Assembly: GCA_965276665.1 (NCBI GenBank)
Contig: OZ255620.1
Coordinates: 1,612,001 to 1,676,000 of the forward strand
Reading direction: 5' to 3'
DNA: 64,000 nt
Origin: CAWGJC01 sp965276665
GTDB lineage: Bacteria > Pseudomonadota > Alphaproteobacteria > Acetobacterales > Acetobacteraceae
Position 1 is the stretch's first letter. Each line of letters opens with the position of its first letter. This document shows, piece after piece, positions 50,203-60,300 of this stretch. The notes under the pieces are model-generated. The model was not told the origin of the DNA. It ran no database searches and saw only the letters and a list, made by a program, of their open reading frames with translations. Made by a program: the position numbers and the translations under genes.

Positions 50203-51165
50203 ATGGAGCATGGCGGCAGGCTGGCGGCGGCGCGCGCCCGGTTCCCCGGGGCGCCAGAACCGTGGATCGATCTCTCGACCGGCATCAACCCGGTTCCCTA
50301 CACCATCCCGCCGCTCCCCGCCGAGCCGCTGACCCGCCTGCCCGAGCCGGAGCACGAAGCGGCGCTGCGTGACGCTGCCGCCCGTGCCTATGGCGTTCCC
50401 GACTCGGCGATGGTGGTCGCGGCGCCGGGCACGCAGATCCTGATCGGCCTGCTCCCGCATCTGCTGCCGATGCCGCGCGCCGGGATCGTCTCGCCGAGCT
50501 ACGGCGAGCACGCGCCGTCGTGGCGGGCCGCAGGCGCTGCCGTGTCGCTGCTGGACGAGCCCGAAGCGGTGCCGGGCGGCGCGCTCGTCGTCGTCAATCC
50601 GAACAATCCGGACGGGCGGCGTTGGGCCCCGGACGCGCTGCTCCGCCAGGATTGCGCGCTGCTGGTGGTGGACGAGGCCTTTGCCGATCTCGACGCGACG
50701 CCGAGCCTCGCGCCGCTGCTGGAGGCGCGGCCGGTGGTGGTGCTGCGCTCCTTCGGCAAGACATACGGTCTCGCCGGACTGCGTCTCGGCTTCGCCCTGG
50801 CGCCGGTGCCGATCGCCACACGCCTGCGCAGCGCGCTCGGACCATGGGCGGTGTCCGGCACCGCGCTCGCGATCGGCACGCAGGCGCTCGCCGATGCGGC
50901 GTGGCGCGCGCGCACGGCGGAACGCTGCGCCAGGGAAGCCCAAAAACTCGATTCCCTGCTGCAAGGCGCCGGGTTCCAAGTTGTCGGCGGCACGCGCCTG
51001 TTCCGGCTCGCGGAACACGCCGGCGCGGCCGGCCGCGCCCTCCGGCTCGCCCGCGCCGGCATCCTGGTGCGCGATTTCGCCGACCACCTGACCTGGCTGC
51101 GCTTCGGTTTGCCGCCCGATGAAAGCGCCTGGACGCGGCTCGCCGCCGCGCTGGCTCACGGCTAG
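50203..51165 (+). CDS. cobC: L-threonine-O-3-phosphate decarboxylase (PLP)
   Basis: 320 residues of the class I aminotransferase fold: LSTGINPVPY, APGTQILIGLLP, VNPNNPDGR, VVDEAFADL and the PLP lysine RSFGKTYGLAGLRLGF. In cobalamin clusters this enzyme makes aminopropanol phosphate for CbiB (called CobC in Pseudomonas, CobD in Salmonella). The neighbouring divergent cbiB encodes the enzyme that uses its product. Its TAG stop coincides with a truncated R1 terminus. Not to be confused with the phosphatase CobC at 30562. Confidence 0.9.
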   Translation: MEHGGRLAAARARFPGAPEPWIDLSTGINPVPYTIPPLPAEPLTRLPEPEHEAALRDAAARAYGVPDSAMVVAAPGTQILIGLLPHLLPMPRAGIVSPSYGEHAPSWRAAGAAVSLLDEPEAVPGGALVVVNPNNPDGRRWAPDALLRQDCALLVVDEAFADLDATPSLAPLLEARPVVVLRSFGKTYGLAGLRLGFALAPVPIATRLRSALGPWAVSGTALAIGTQALADAAWRARTAERCAREAQKLDSLLQGAGFQVVGGTRLFRLAEHAGAAGRALRLARAGILVRDFADHLTWLRFGLPPDESAWTRLAAALAHG

Positions 51166-51203
51166 GGCATTTTCACCTTCGGTGGAGTCGGCGCCGGCGC
51201 GGA
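51163..51203. repeat. R1 element, truncated left end
   Basis: TAGGGCATTTTCACCTTCGG followed by GTGGAGTCGGCGCCGGCG, then unrelated sequence. Only one arm remains. Its TAG provides the stop of the decarboxylase gene. Confidence 0.7.
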
Positions 51204-51299
51204 GCGGCCTGGAGGGGGTGTGAGCACCGGAGCGCAGGAAAGCGGCGTCAGACGGCCGGCGTAGTCGGGTTTTGAAAGGCACTCTAAGCTCGTCGCGGC

Positions 51300-52139
51300 A
51301 TGATCAACGCAGTCGCGCGCCTGGTTCCGGCGGAGTTTGCGCCGGGGTCGGTCTGGCTGGTGGGGGCGGGGCCGGGCGATCCGGGCCTGCTCACCCTGCA
51401 TGCCCTGCACGCGCTCGCCACCGCCGATGTCGTGCTGCATGACGCGCTGATCGCGCCCGAGATCCTCGACCTCGCCGCCGGCGCCCGCATCCCCGTCGGC
51501 AAGCGCGCCGGCGGCGTCCGCACGCCCCAGCTTCGCATCAATGCCCGCCTCGTCGCCCTCGCCCGCCAGGGGCTGCGCGTGCTCCGCCTCAAGGGCGGCG
51601 ACCCGCTCGTCTTCGGCCGCGGCGGCGAGGAGGCGATGGCGCTCGCCGCCGCCGGCCTGCCATTCCGCATCGTGCCAGGCATCAGCGCCGGGCTCGGCGG
51701 CACCGCGTCCGCCGGCATCCCCCTCACCCACCGCACGCTGGCCCGCAGCGTCGCCTTCGCGACCGGCCATGACGCCGATGGCGGCCTGCCCGCCGATCTC
51801 GACCTCGCCGCCCTCGCGCGCGGCGCCGACACGCTCGTCTTCTACATGGGCCTCCGCCAGACGGCCGCGATCGCCGCCGGGCTGATCGCCGCCGGCAAGC
51901 CCGCGGACACGCCGGTCGCCTTTGTCAGCGACGCCACCACGCCCCGCCAGCGCGTCCGCGCCGCAACCCTCGCCACCGCCGCGCAGGCCGCCGCCGAGCT
52001 GCCCCTCACCGCCCCCACCCTCCTCGTCATCGGTCCAACCATCGGCCTCCTCGACAGGCTCGCCGGCGAGATCGCCCCGATGCGCGTTGCCGCTACGAGG
52101 CGAAGCCGGTCGAGATCCAGGGAATTGCCGCCACGATGA
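51300..52139 (+). CDS. cobA: uroporphyrinogen-III C-methyltransferase
   Basis: 279 residues. SAM loop VWLVGAGPGDPGLLT, VLHDALI, IPVGKRAGG, LKGGDPLVFGRGGEEAMAL and GIPLTHR are the SUMT signatures. It makes precorrin-2 from uroporphyrinogen III, the entry to cobalamin (and sirohaem). No CysG-type dehydrogenase domain is attached. The C-terminal tail is Arg-rich and overlaps the convergent TRAP gene by 47 bp. Confidence 0.93.
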   Translation: MINAVARLVPAEFAPGSVWLVGAGPGDPGLLTLHALHALATADVVLHDALIAPEILDLAAGARIPVGKRAGGVRTPQLRINARLVALARQGLRVLRLKGGDPLVFGRGGEEAMALAAAGLPFRIVPGISAGLGGTASAGIPLTHRTLARSVAFATGHDADGGLPADLDLAALARGADTLVFYMGLRQTAAIAAGLIAAGKPADTPVAFVSDATTPRQRVRAATLATAAQAAAELPLTAPTLLVIGPTIGLLDRLAGEIAPMRVAATRRSRSRSRELPPR

Positions 52140-53910
52140 CCAGTGCCACGACCAGCACCGCGACATAGGGCCAGATGCGGCCGAACGCCTCGTCGCTCGG
52201 CACCTTGCTGATCAGGCAGGTCTGGTAGAAACCGACGCCGAAGGGGGGCGAGAACAGCCCGATGCCCATCGCCAGGATCGCGACGATCGCATACTGCACG
52301 GTGTCGATGCCGAGCGTCTGCGCGATCGGGAACAGCAACGGCCCGAACAGCACCATCGCGGGCAGGCCTTCCAGCACGCTGCCAAGCACGATGAACAGCA
52401 CGATCGAGACCGCGAGAAAACCGTATTTCCCGCCCGGGATCCCAGTCATCAGCCCGGCCAACGTCTGGGCGAAGCCGGCCTGGGTCAGCGCCCAGGCCAT
52501 CGCGCTCGCCGAGCCGATGATCAATAGGATCGCGCCGGAGAGCGCCGCCGTCTCCACCAGGATCGGCACGAGGCGCCGCCAGTCGAAACAGCGATACACC
52601 GCGATGCCGACGAGGATCGAATAGACCACGCCGATGGTCGCGACCTCGGTCGCGGTGGTGATGCCGGCGAGCACGGCGTAGCGGATCACGAAGGGCAGGA
52701 TCAACGCCGGGATCGCGATCAGGAACAGCCGCCCCACCGTGCGGGGCGACACGCGCGCGCCCTCCGGCCGCTCATGCCGCGTGCGGAAGAACACCAGCGC
52801 GGCGAGGCCGAGTGCCGCAATCCCGGCGGGCAGCAGGCCGCCGGCGAACAGCGCCGCGATCGAGACGCCCGTCACCGCGCCGACGATGATCAGCACGAGG
52901 CTCGGCGGGATCGTCTCCGACATCGCGGCCGAGGCGGCGAGCTGGGCGGCGAGCTCGCCCGGCGGCGCCCCGCGCCGGCGCATCTCGGGCAACAGGACCG
53001 GCGCCACCGCCGCCTGGTCCGCGGCCTTCGACCCCGAAATGCCGGAGATCAGATACATCGCGACGATCAGCACATAGGACAGGCCCCCGCGCCGGTTGCC
53101 GACCAGGGCGGCGAGGAAATCCACCATCGCCCGCGCGATGCCGGTCATCTCCAGCAGCAGGCCGAGCACGACGAACATCGGCACGGCGAGCAGCTCGATC
53201 GAGGACATCCCCTGGTCCATCTGCCCGATGACGACGGAGAGCGGGATGCTGGTGGTGAAATAGATATAGGCGATGGTCGCGATGCCGAAGCTGAACGCGA
53301 TCGGCACGCCCAGGAAGATGCAGGCGCCAACGATGCCGATGAAGAAGATCAGCAGGTCGAGATTGCCGAGCGCGTCGAATACCGGCTGCAGCGCATAGAG
53401 CACGCCGCCCAGCACGATGGTGATGCCGATGACGATCGCGAGCTCGAGCCAGGTCGCGCCCTCGAACAGGCGGCGGAGCGACACCCAGAGCAGCAGCAGC
53501 AGCGCCGCGAGCTGACCGCCGATCTCCCAGGAATCCGGCATTTGCAGCACCGGCGTCAGGATCGCCTGCTGCTGCACCGCGTAGAACCATCCCGGCACGA
53601 CCAGCGCGACGGTGACGAGGGCGACGACGAGGGCGGCGAAGCGCAGGCAGATGCGCTGCGCGCGCGCGTCGAGCGCGCCCAGCACCACCGTCATCCGCAT
53701 GTGCTCGCCGCGCCGGAGCGCGATCACCGCGCCCAGGCTCACCAGCCAGAGAAACAGGATGCCGGCGAGCTCCTCCACCCAGACGAGCGGGCTGTCGAAC
53801 ACGTAGCGCGACACCACGCCCGCGAACAGGATGACGATCTCGGCGGCGACCAGGAAGGCGGCGACGCCTTGCGTCAGCCCGTCGATCAGGCGGTCGATCC
53901 GGCGCAGCAT
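52093..53910 (-). CDS. dctM: fused TRAP transporter small and large membrane subunits (DctQM)
   Basis: 605 residues. The N-terminal 170 or so are a DctQ unit with four helices (IVILFAGVVSRYVFDSPLVWVEELAGILFLWL). The rest is a DctM unit (FFIGIVGACIFLGVPIAFSFGIA; MSSIELLAVPMFVVLGLLLEMTG; GISGSKAADQAAVAPVLLPEM; SETIPPSLVLIIVGAVTGVSIAALFAGG). The fusion of Q and M in one chain is a known TRAP variant. It imports an organic acid using the sodium gradient together with the DctP encoded upstream. Nearby CitE/CaiB genes suggest a dicarboxylate-like substrate. Confidence 0.93.
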   Translation of the reverse strand: MLRRIDRLIDGLTQGVAAFLVAAEIVILFAGVVSRYVFDSPLVWVEELAGILFLWLVSLGAVIALRRGEHMRMTVVLGALDARAQRICLRFAALVVALVTVALVVPGWFYAVQQQAILTPVLQMPDSWEIGGQLAALLLLLWVSLRRLFEGATWLELAIVIGITIVLGGVLYALQPVFDALGNLDLLIFFIGIVGACIFLGVPIAFSFGIATIAYIYFTTSIPLSVVIGQMDQGMSSIELLAVPMFVVLGLLLEMTGIARAMVDFLAALVGNRRGGLSYVLIVAMYLISGISGSKAADQAAVAPVLLPEMRRRGAPPGELAAQLAASAAMSETIPPSLVLIIVGAVTGVSIAALFAGGLLPAGIAALGLAALVFFRTRHERPEGARVSPRTVGRLFLIAIPALILPFVIRYAVLAGITTATEVATIGVVYSILVGIAVYRCFDWRRLVPILVETAALSGAILLIIGSASAMAWALTQAGFAQTLAGLMTGIPGGKYGFLAVSIVLFIVLGSVLEGLPAMVLFGPLLFPIAQTLGIDTVQYAIVAILAMGIGLFSPPFGVGFYQTCLISKVPSDEAFGRIWPYVAVLVVALVIVAAIPWISTGFAS

Positions 53911-53932
53911 GTCGGGCGCGCCCGCGCCCGCG

Positions 53933-54943
53933 TCAGCCGAGCGAGCCGGTATAGCCCTGCAGAGCGCTCCACAGCGCCGGCGTGAACTTCGACTGCCAGG
54001 TCTTGTAGAAGCCGGCCTTGATCAGCGCATCACGGAACGGCGCGATGTCGGGCTTGGCGAACTCCATCTTCTGGCCCTTGAGCGTCGCTTCCAGCGTGCC
54101 GTCGAGCTTCTGGTTCGCGGCGCGCTGCGCCAATGCCTGGGCGTCGAACGTGTCGGCGATGATCTTGCGATGATCCTCCGGGAGGCCCTGCCAGAACGGT
54201 CCGTTCACCAGCATCCAGTAGCCGACCCACATATGGTTGGTGAGCGAGCAGTATTTCTGCACCTGATAGAATTTCTGCGTCTCGATATTGCCGAGCGGAT
54301 TCTCCTGCCCGTCGACCACATGGGTCTGCAGCGCGGTGTAGAGCTCGGCCACGTTGATGGTGACCGGCGCCGCGCCGAGACCCTGGAACAGCGAGAGCGA
54401 GATCGGGCTCGGCGGGACGCGGATCTTGAAGCCGTGCAGATCCTCGGGCGTGTTGATCTGCTTCGTGCTCGACGTCATCTGGCGGAAGCCCTCGTCCCAG
54501 ATGCGCGTCATCGGGTGCAGCCCGGCCTTGGCGATGTCGGCGCGCACCACGTCGCCGACCTTGCCGTCGAGCGCCGACCAGGCGGTGTCGGGATCCTTGA
54601 AGGCGAAGCCGATATTGTCGATCGCGGCGCTCGGCACCAGGGTGGCCAGGATATTGTCGCCGATCGCCATCATCTGGATTGCGCCGGAGCGCACGTCGGT
54701 GAGCATGTGGGTGTCGTCGCCGAGCTGGCTCGACGGGAAGACCTGCACGTCCACGTCGCCATTCGTCGCGGCCTTGATCTTGCTCGCGGCCTCGGTGGCG
54801 TTGGCGGTGGTGGGATGATCGCTCGGCAGATCGACGCCGAGGCGGATGACGGTGCGACGCGCGGCGCGGGCCGGGTGGATGGCGGCGCTGCCCGCCATGG
54901 CGGCGGCGCCGAGCAGGAAATGCTTGCGCGTGATGGGTGTCAT
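53933..54943 (-). CDS. dctP: TRAP transporter periplasmic binding protein (DctP)
   Basis: 336 residues. A Tat-like or Sec signal (RKHFLLGAAAMAGSAAIHPARA) is followed by the DctP fold: LGVDLPSDHPTTANATEAASKI, VFPSSQLGDDTHMLTDVRSG, IRVPPSPISLSLFQGLGAAPV with the carboxylate-binding Arg, and YTALQTHVVDGQENPLGNIE. It captures the substrate in the periplasm and passes it to the fused DctQM encoded 22 bp downstream. Confidence 0.93.
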   Translation of the reverse strand: MTPITRKHFLLGAAAMAGSAAIHPARAARRTVIRLGVDLPSDHPTTANATEAASKIKAATNGDVDVQVFPSSQLGDDTHMLTDVRSGAIQMMAIGDNILATLVPSAAIDNIGFAFKDPDTAWSALDGKVGDVVRADIAKAGLHPMTRIWDEGFRQMTSSTKQINTPEDLHGFKIRVPPSPISLSLFQGLGAAPVTINVAELYTALQTHVVDGQENPLGNIETQKFYQVQKYCSLTNHMWVGYWMLVNGPFWQGLPEDHRKIIADTFDAQALAQRAANQKLDGTLEATLKGQKMEFAKPDIAPFRDALIKAGFYKTWQSKFTPALWSALQGYTGSLG

Positions 54944-55040
54944 GCTGGTTCCTCCCGGGGGCGTTGCGCCGGCGGACCCATCTGCCGTCGCGACGGGACG
55001 GCGTCAATAGAAGGCCGTGATTGAAGAAAGCCCGGACCGC

Positions 55041-55170
55041 TGGAGCATTTTCACCTTCGGGGGAGTCGGTGCCGACCCTCGCCCCGCCCCGGGCCCTCCA
55101 CAAAAGTATATTCGCGTTGGGGGGCCGGGCGGGGGCGAGGGCCGGCGCCGGCTTAACTGAAAATGCTCTA
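55041..55170. repeat. R1 palindromic element (copy 4), complete
   Basis: GAGCATTTTCACC and GTCGGTGCCGACCCTCG on the left; CGAGGGCCGGCGCC, TTAACTGAAAATGCTC and TA on the right; AAAGTATATTCGCG in the centre. The left flank is TG rather than TA. The right TA (55169-55170) lies in the TAG stop of the minus-strand CitE-like gene. Confidence 0.85.
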
Positions 55171-56022
55171 AAGCGAGGCGAGGATGCGTTCGGCGAGCTT
55201 CAGATGCGGCCGGTCGATCATCTTGCCGTCGAGCGTCATCACCCCCGCGCCGGGGTTCCTCGCGAACAGGTCGCGCACCGCCTCGGCCCAGCGCACCCGG
55301 TCGGGCGGCGGGGTGAAGGAGGCGGCCGACGGCGCCACCTGGTCGGGATGGATGCAGAGCTTTCCGGCGAAGCCGTCGCGCACCGCCTCGGCGATCTCGG
55401 CGGCGAGTCCCGCCGGGTCGCGCGGATCGGGCCAGGGCGTGTCGAGCGCCGGCACCCGGGCTTCCGCCGCCGCGATCAGCAGCGCCGCCCGCGCGGCGGC
55501 GACCGGCGGCGCATACCGCCCCTCCCCATCGCGCGGCGCGATGCCGAGATCGGCGGAGAGATCCTCCGCGCCAAAGGCGAGCGCCGCCAGCCGCGCCGAC
55601 ACGCCCGAATAATCGAGATGCCGGAGCGAGGCGGTGGTCTCGGTCGCCAGCGCCACCACGAGGATGGTGCCGAGCGTCAGCCCGGACGCTGCCTCGAGCG
55701 CCTCCAAATGGTGGTCGAGCGCGCGCAGATCGTCCGGTCCGCCGCATTTCGGAAGAAGAATGGCGTCCGGCCGCGCCGGCACGATCGCGGCGAGGTCGGG
55801 GAGATACCATTGCGTGTCGCGCGGGTTGACCCGCACGATCAGGCCGGCCCGTCCGCGCGCCGCCGCGACCGCGGCCGCCGCCGCCGGGCGCGCCGCGTCC
55901 TTGGCGTCCGGCGCCACGCTGTCCTCGAGATCGAGGATCACCGCATCGGCCTGCGAGGCGAGCGCCTTTTCGACCTTCCGCGGCGAATCCGCCGGCGCGA
56001 AAAGCGGGTTGCGGAGCCTCAT
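55168..56022 (-). CDS. HpcH/HpaI aldolase / CitE-like acyl-CoA lyase (copy 2)
   Basis: 284 residues. LRNPLFAPADSPRKVEKAL, DAVILDLEDSVAPDAKDAA, VRVNPRDTQWY, LPKCGGPDDL and AFGAEDLSADLG are CitE-family motifs; it lacks the long N-terminal leader of copy 1. It probably cleaves a (methyl)malyl- or citramalyl-CoA-type ester. ATGA overlap with the CoA-transferase gene upstream, and the TRAP genes lie just beyond. The stop is formed by an R1 boundary. Confidence 0.88.
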   Translation of the reverse strand: MRLRNPLFAPADSPRKVEKALASQADAVILDLEDSVAPDAKDAARPAAAAAVAAARGRAGLIVRVNPRDTQWYLPDLAAIVPARPDAILLPKCGGPDDLRALDHHLEALEAASGLTLGTILVVALATETTASLRHLDYSGVSARLAALAFGAEDLSADLGIAPRDGEGRYAPPVAAARAALLIAAAEARVPALDTPWPDPRDPAGLAAEIAEAVRDGFAGKLCIHPDQVAPSAASFTPPPDRVRWAEAVRDLFARNPGAGVMTLDGKMIDRPHLKLAERILASL

Positions 56023-57200
56023 GCGCTGTTCTCCACGCCGGCCGCGATCGTTCCCAGAATATCCGCCTCGTCCTGCCCGAGCGCCGGCGCGCGGGTGCGG
56101 ATGCGGCCCGGCGTCGCCGACAGGCGCGGCACCGGCGCGTGCATCGGCACCGTGCCGAGCCCGGGAATTTCGGTCTCCACCAGCACGCCGCGCGCCCGTA
56201 CATGCGGGTCGGCGGCGAAGCCCTCCGGCTCGTAGACCGGCCCGACCGTCACCTCGGCGCGGGCGAAAAAATCGAGCGCGGCATCGAGATCCCGCGCGGC
56301 GATGAAGGCGCCGACGACGCGGTCCACCTCGTCGACATTGTCGAGCCGGTCGGCATTGGTGCGGAAGCGCGGATCATCGATCATCTCGGGCCGGCCGATC
56401 GCGCGGAACAGCCGCTCCGCCATCGCCTGCGTCGAAGCGGAGAGCGCGACGTAGCCGCCATCCCGCGTGGGATAGACGTTGCGCGGCGCGGTGATGCTCA
56501 CCCGGTTGCCGATCCGCGAGGGCGAGCGCCCGGTCTGGCGCTGGATCGCGGCATCCGGCCCGAGCGTCGCGTGCAGCGGTTCGAGCAGGGAGAGATCGAC
56601 CACCTGGCCGCTTCCGCCGCGCTCCGCCCCGCGCAGCGCGACCATCGTGGCAAACGCGCCGGAAAGCCCGGCCACCATGTCGGCGAGCGCCATGTTGGGG
56701 AGCGCCGGCGGCTTGTCCGCGAACCCGTTCTTCGCCGCGAAGCCGCTCATCGCCTCGACCAGCGAGCCGAAGCCGGGGCGGCCGGCATAGGGCCCGGTCT
56801 GGCCGAAACCGCTCACCCGCACGATCACCAGCTTGGGGTTGAGCGCGAGCAGCCGGTCTGGCCCGAACCCCGCCGCCTCCATCGTGCCGGGGCGGAACCC
56901 CTCCACCAGCACCTGCGCCGTCGGCACCAGCGCCGCCAGCCGCGCCTTGCCCTCGGCACTCCGCAGGTCGAGGCGGAGACTCTTCTTGTTGCGGCCGTAA
57001 ACCTCCCACCAGAGGGATTTCCCCTCCTCGCGCCAATGGCGCAGCGGGTCGCCCTCCGCGGGTTCCAGCTTGATCACCTCGGCGCCGAAATCCGCGAGCT
57101 GCAGCGTCAGCATGTTGCCCGCGACCAGCCGTGAGAGGTCGAGCACGCGGATGCCGTCGAGCGGACAGGCGCCGCCCGGCTCGAACCCGTCCGCCGTCAC
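56019..57200 (-). CDS. CaiB/BaiF (family III) CoA-transferase (copy 2)
   Basis: 393 residues. LDGIRVLDLSRLVAGN, LQLADFGAEVIKLEP, YGRNKKSLRLDLRS, VSGFGQTGPYAGRPGFGSL and the catalytic MALADMVAGLSG Asp. It is clearly paralogous to the enzyme at 7039-8256, sharing these blocks nearly word for word. It probably charges a dicarboxylate with CoA for the CitE-like lyase encoded next. Together with DctPQM it makes a compact uptake-activation-cleavage module. Confidence 0.9.
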   Translation of the reverse strand: MTADGFEPGGACPLDGIRVLDLSRLVAGNMLTLQLADFGAEVIKLEPAEGDPLRHWREEGKSLWWEVYGRNKKSLRLDLRSAEGKARLAALVPTAQVLVEGFRPGTMEAAGFGPDRLLALNPKLVIVRVSGFGQTGPYAGRPGFGSLVEAMSGFAAKNGFADKPPALPNMALADMVAGLSGAFATMVALRGAERGGSGQVVDLSLLEPLHATLGPDAAIQRQTGRSPSRIGNRVSITAPRNVYPTRDGGYVALSASTQAMAERLFRAIGRPEMIDDPRFRTNADRLDNVDEVDRVVGAFIAARDLDAALDFFARAEVTVGPVYEPEGFAADPHVRARGVLVETEIPGLGTVPMHAPVPRLSATPGRIRTRAPALGQDEADILGTIAAGVENSA

Positions 57201-57324
57201 GCGCCCGTCGCGATCATCGCCGCCCCCATGGTTGAACGGGCGGAAGATCGCGCCGGCGGCGGTGCAAGTCGAGGGCCGGAAGTCGGGGCATCGCGCGACT
57301 CGCCCCCCGCCCTATCATCGGCCG

Positions 57325-60300
57325 ATGCATTTCCACGCCGACCTGCACGTCCATTCGAAGCACTCGCGCGCCACGAGCCGGGATCTCGACCTCGAGCACC
57401 TCGCCTGGTGGGCGGCGCGCAAGGGCATCGCCGTGATCGGCACCGGCGATTGCGTCCATCCGGGCTGGCTCGCCGAGATCGGGGAAAAACTGGTGGCGGA
57501 TGGCAGCGGCCTGTTCCGCCTGCGCCCGGAGATCGAGGCCGCGCTCTGGCAGACCCTGCCGGCGTCCTGCCGCAACCCGGTGCGGTTCATGCTCTGCACC
57601 GAGATCTCGACCATCTACAAGAAGGGCGACAAGACACGCAAAATCCACCATCTGATCTACGCGCCGGATTTCGCGACGGTGGACCGGCTGGCGGCGCGGC
57701 TCGCCAGGATCGGCAACATCGCCTCCGACGGCCGCCCGATCCTCGGCCTTGATTCGCGCGACCTGCTGGAGATCGCGCTCGATTCCGGCCCCGGCTGCTA
57801 CTTGGTGCCGGCGCATATCTGGACGCCCTGGTTCGCCGCCCTCGGCTCGCAATCCGGCTTCGATTCCATCGCCGAATGCTATGGTGATCTCGCCGACGCG
57901 ATCTTTGCCGTGGAGACCGGGCTGTCCTCCGATCCGGCGATGAACTGGCGCATCTCCTCGCTCGACCGCTTCCGCCTGACCTCGAATTCGGACGCGCATT
58001 CGCCGGGCAAGCTCGGGCGGGAGGCGACGCGCTTCACCTGCGAGCCCGGCTACGACGCCATCCGCCACGCGCTGCAAACCGGCGAGGGCTACGGCGGCAC
58101 GGTGGAGTTCTTCCCGGAGGAAGGAAAATACCACCTGGACGGGCATCGTGCCTGCCAGGTGCGGCTCGATCCGCGGGAGACGCTGGCGCAAGGCGGGCTC
58201 TGCCCGGCATGCGGGCGGCGGGTGACGGTCGGCGTCGCGCATCGGGTGGAGATGCTGGCCGACCGCGCCGAGCCCGCGCCACCGCCCACCGCCGGCGCGG
58301 TCGCCAGCCTGGTGCCGCTGCCCGAGATCCTGGCCGAGATCGCGGGAACTGGCGCCGCCTCCAAGGCGGTGTCCCACGCCTATGATCGCGCGACCGCGGC
58401 CCTCGGCCCGGAGCTCGCGATGCTCGAGGAATTGCCGATCGAGGAGGTCGCCGCCACCGCACCCCTGCTGGGGGAGGCGCTGTCGCGGCTCCGGCGCGGC
58501 GCGGTGATCCGGCAGGCGGGGTACGACGGCGAGTACGGGGTGATCCGGCTCTTCGCCGAGGGCGAGCTCGCCCGGGCGCGCGGCGGCGACCTGCTGTTCG
58601 ACGCGCCGCGCCAGTCCCGCGCGCGCAAGGCGGCGGAGAAGGCGACCGCCCCAGCCCCCGAGATGGTAGCCGAACCCGTCAGCGAGGCCGAGCGTATCGG
58701 CCTTGATCCCGACCAGGCACGGGCGGCGGCGATGCCCGGACCGCTCGCGGTGATCGCGGGCCCAGGTTCGGGCAAGACGCGGATGCTGACCCACCGTCTT
58801 GCGCGGCTTGCCGTCGACGGGAAGGCGGCCTCCTGCCTCGCCGTGACCTTCACGCGCCGGGTCACGCAGGAGCTGCGCGCCCGCCTGGCCGGACTGCTGC
58901 CGGCGGGCGCCACGCTGCCGTCCGTGCACAGCTTCCACGCGCTCGGCCTGCGCATTCTGCGCGGGCATGCGGAACTGGCCGGGCTCGGAACGGATTTCCG
59001 CGTCGCCTCGGAGCAGGAGCGTGCGGCGGTGTTGGGCTCGCCTCGTCTGCTTTCGGCGGTCTCCGCGCTGAAACGGAGCGGCGAAGCCGGCACCGGCGAG
59101 GCGGCAGCGGCGCACGTCGCCCTGCGCGCGGCGGGGCGCGCCGGCAACTGGGTCGATCTCGACGATCTGGTCTCGCTCGCCGCCGATCTGCTGGAGGCGC
59201 ATGAACCCGTGCGGGCGGCGTGGCGCGAGCGCTTCGTCCATCTCTGCGTCGACGAGTTCCAGGATGTCGACGCAGCGCAATACCGACTGCTGCGCGCCCT
59301 CGCCGCGCCCGATGCCGATCTCTGCGTGATCGGCGATCCCGACCAGGCGATCTACGGGTTCCGCGGCGCCGACGCGACCGCCTTCGCCCGTCTCGCCGCG
59401 GATTACCCGGCGCTACGCACGCTCCGCCTGGGGCGCAATTACCGCTCCGCCGCCGGCATCGTCGCCGGCGCGGCGGCGATCGTCGGCGGGGCGCCCGAGC
59501 CGATGCGACCGTCCGGGCACCGGATCGGCCTGCATGCGGCGGCCTCCGACCGGGCCGAGGCCGGCTTCGTCGCGGCCACCATCGAGGCGCTGCTCGGCGG
59601 CCATGACATGCTCGCCGCAGCCCGAACGGAGGAAAGCGGCCCGGGCAATTCGGCGCTCGGCTTCGCGGATTTCGCGGTGCTCTATCGCACCGACCAGCAG
59701 GCTGCGGTACTGCGCGAGGCGCTCGATGCGGCGGGGATCCCGTTCGGCAAGAGCACGCCGGCGCCGATCCTGCGCCAGGAAGCGGTGCCGCGCCTGCTGG
59801 CCGCCCTCGACACCAATCCGGATGGGGAGCTGCCGGCGCGGATCGCCGCCGCGGCCGCGGGGCTGCGAGCCGAGATCGGCCCGGCGCCGCTCGCGGAGGC
59901 GGCGCGTTGGCTCACCGCGCTCGCGGAGACCGCCGGCGATGCCGCGCGCCTGCACGAAGCGGCGGCGCTGGCGACCGAGGCGGATTTCCGCGACCCGCGC
60001 GCCGCCCGCGTGTCGCTGCTCACCATGCATGCGGCGAAGGGGCTGGAATTCGCCGTCGTCTTCGTCCTCGGGCTGGAGGAGGGGCTGATGCCGCTTGCCT
60101 GGGGCGATGCGGTCGACGAGGCGGAGGAGCGGCGGTTGCTCTACGTCGCGATGACGCGGGCGCGCGACCGGCTCTACCTCACCCGCGCCGCGCAGCGATC
60201 GCGGCGGGGCAAGCTGGCGGCCGCATTGCCCTCCCGCTTCCTGCGCGACCTCCCCGCGTCGCTGACGCTGGTGATCGATCCGCGCGCGCGGCGCCCGCTC

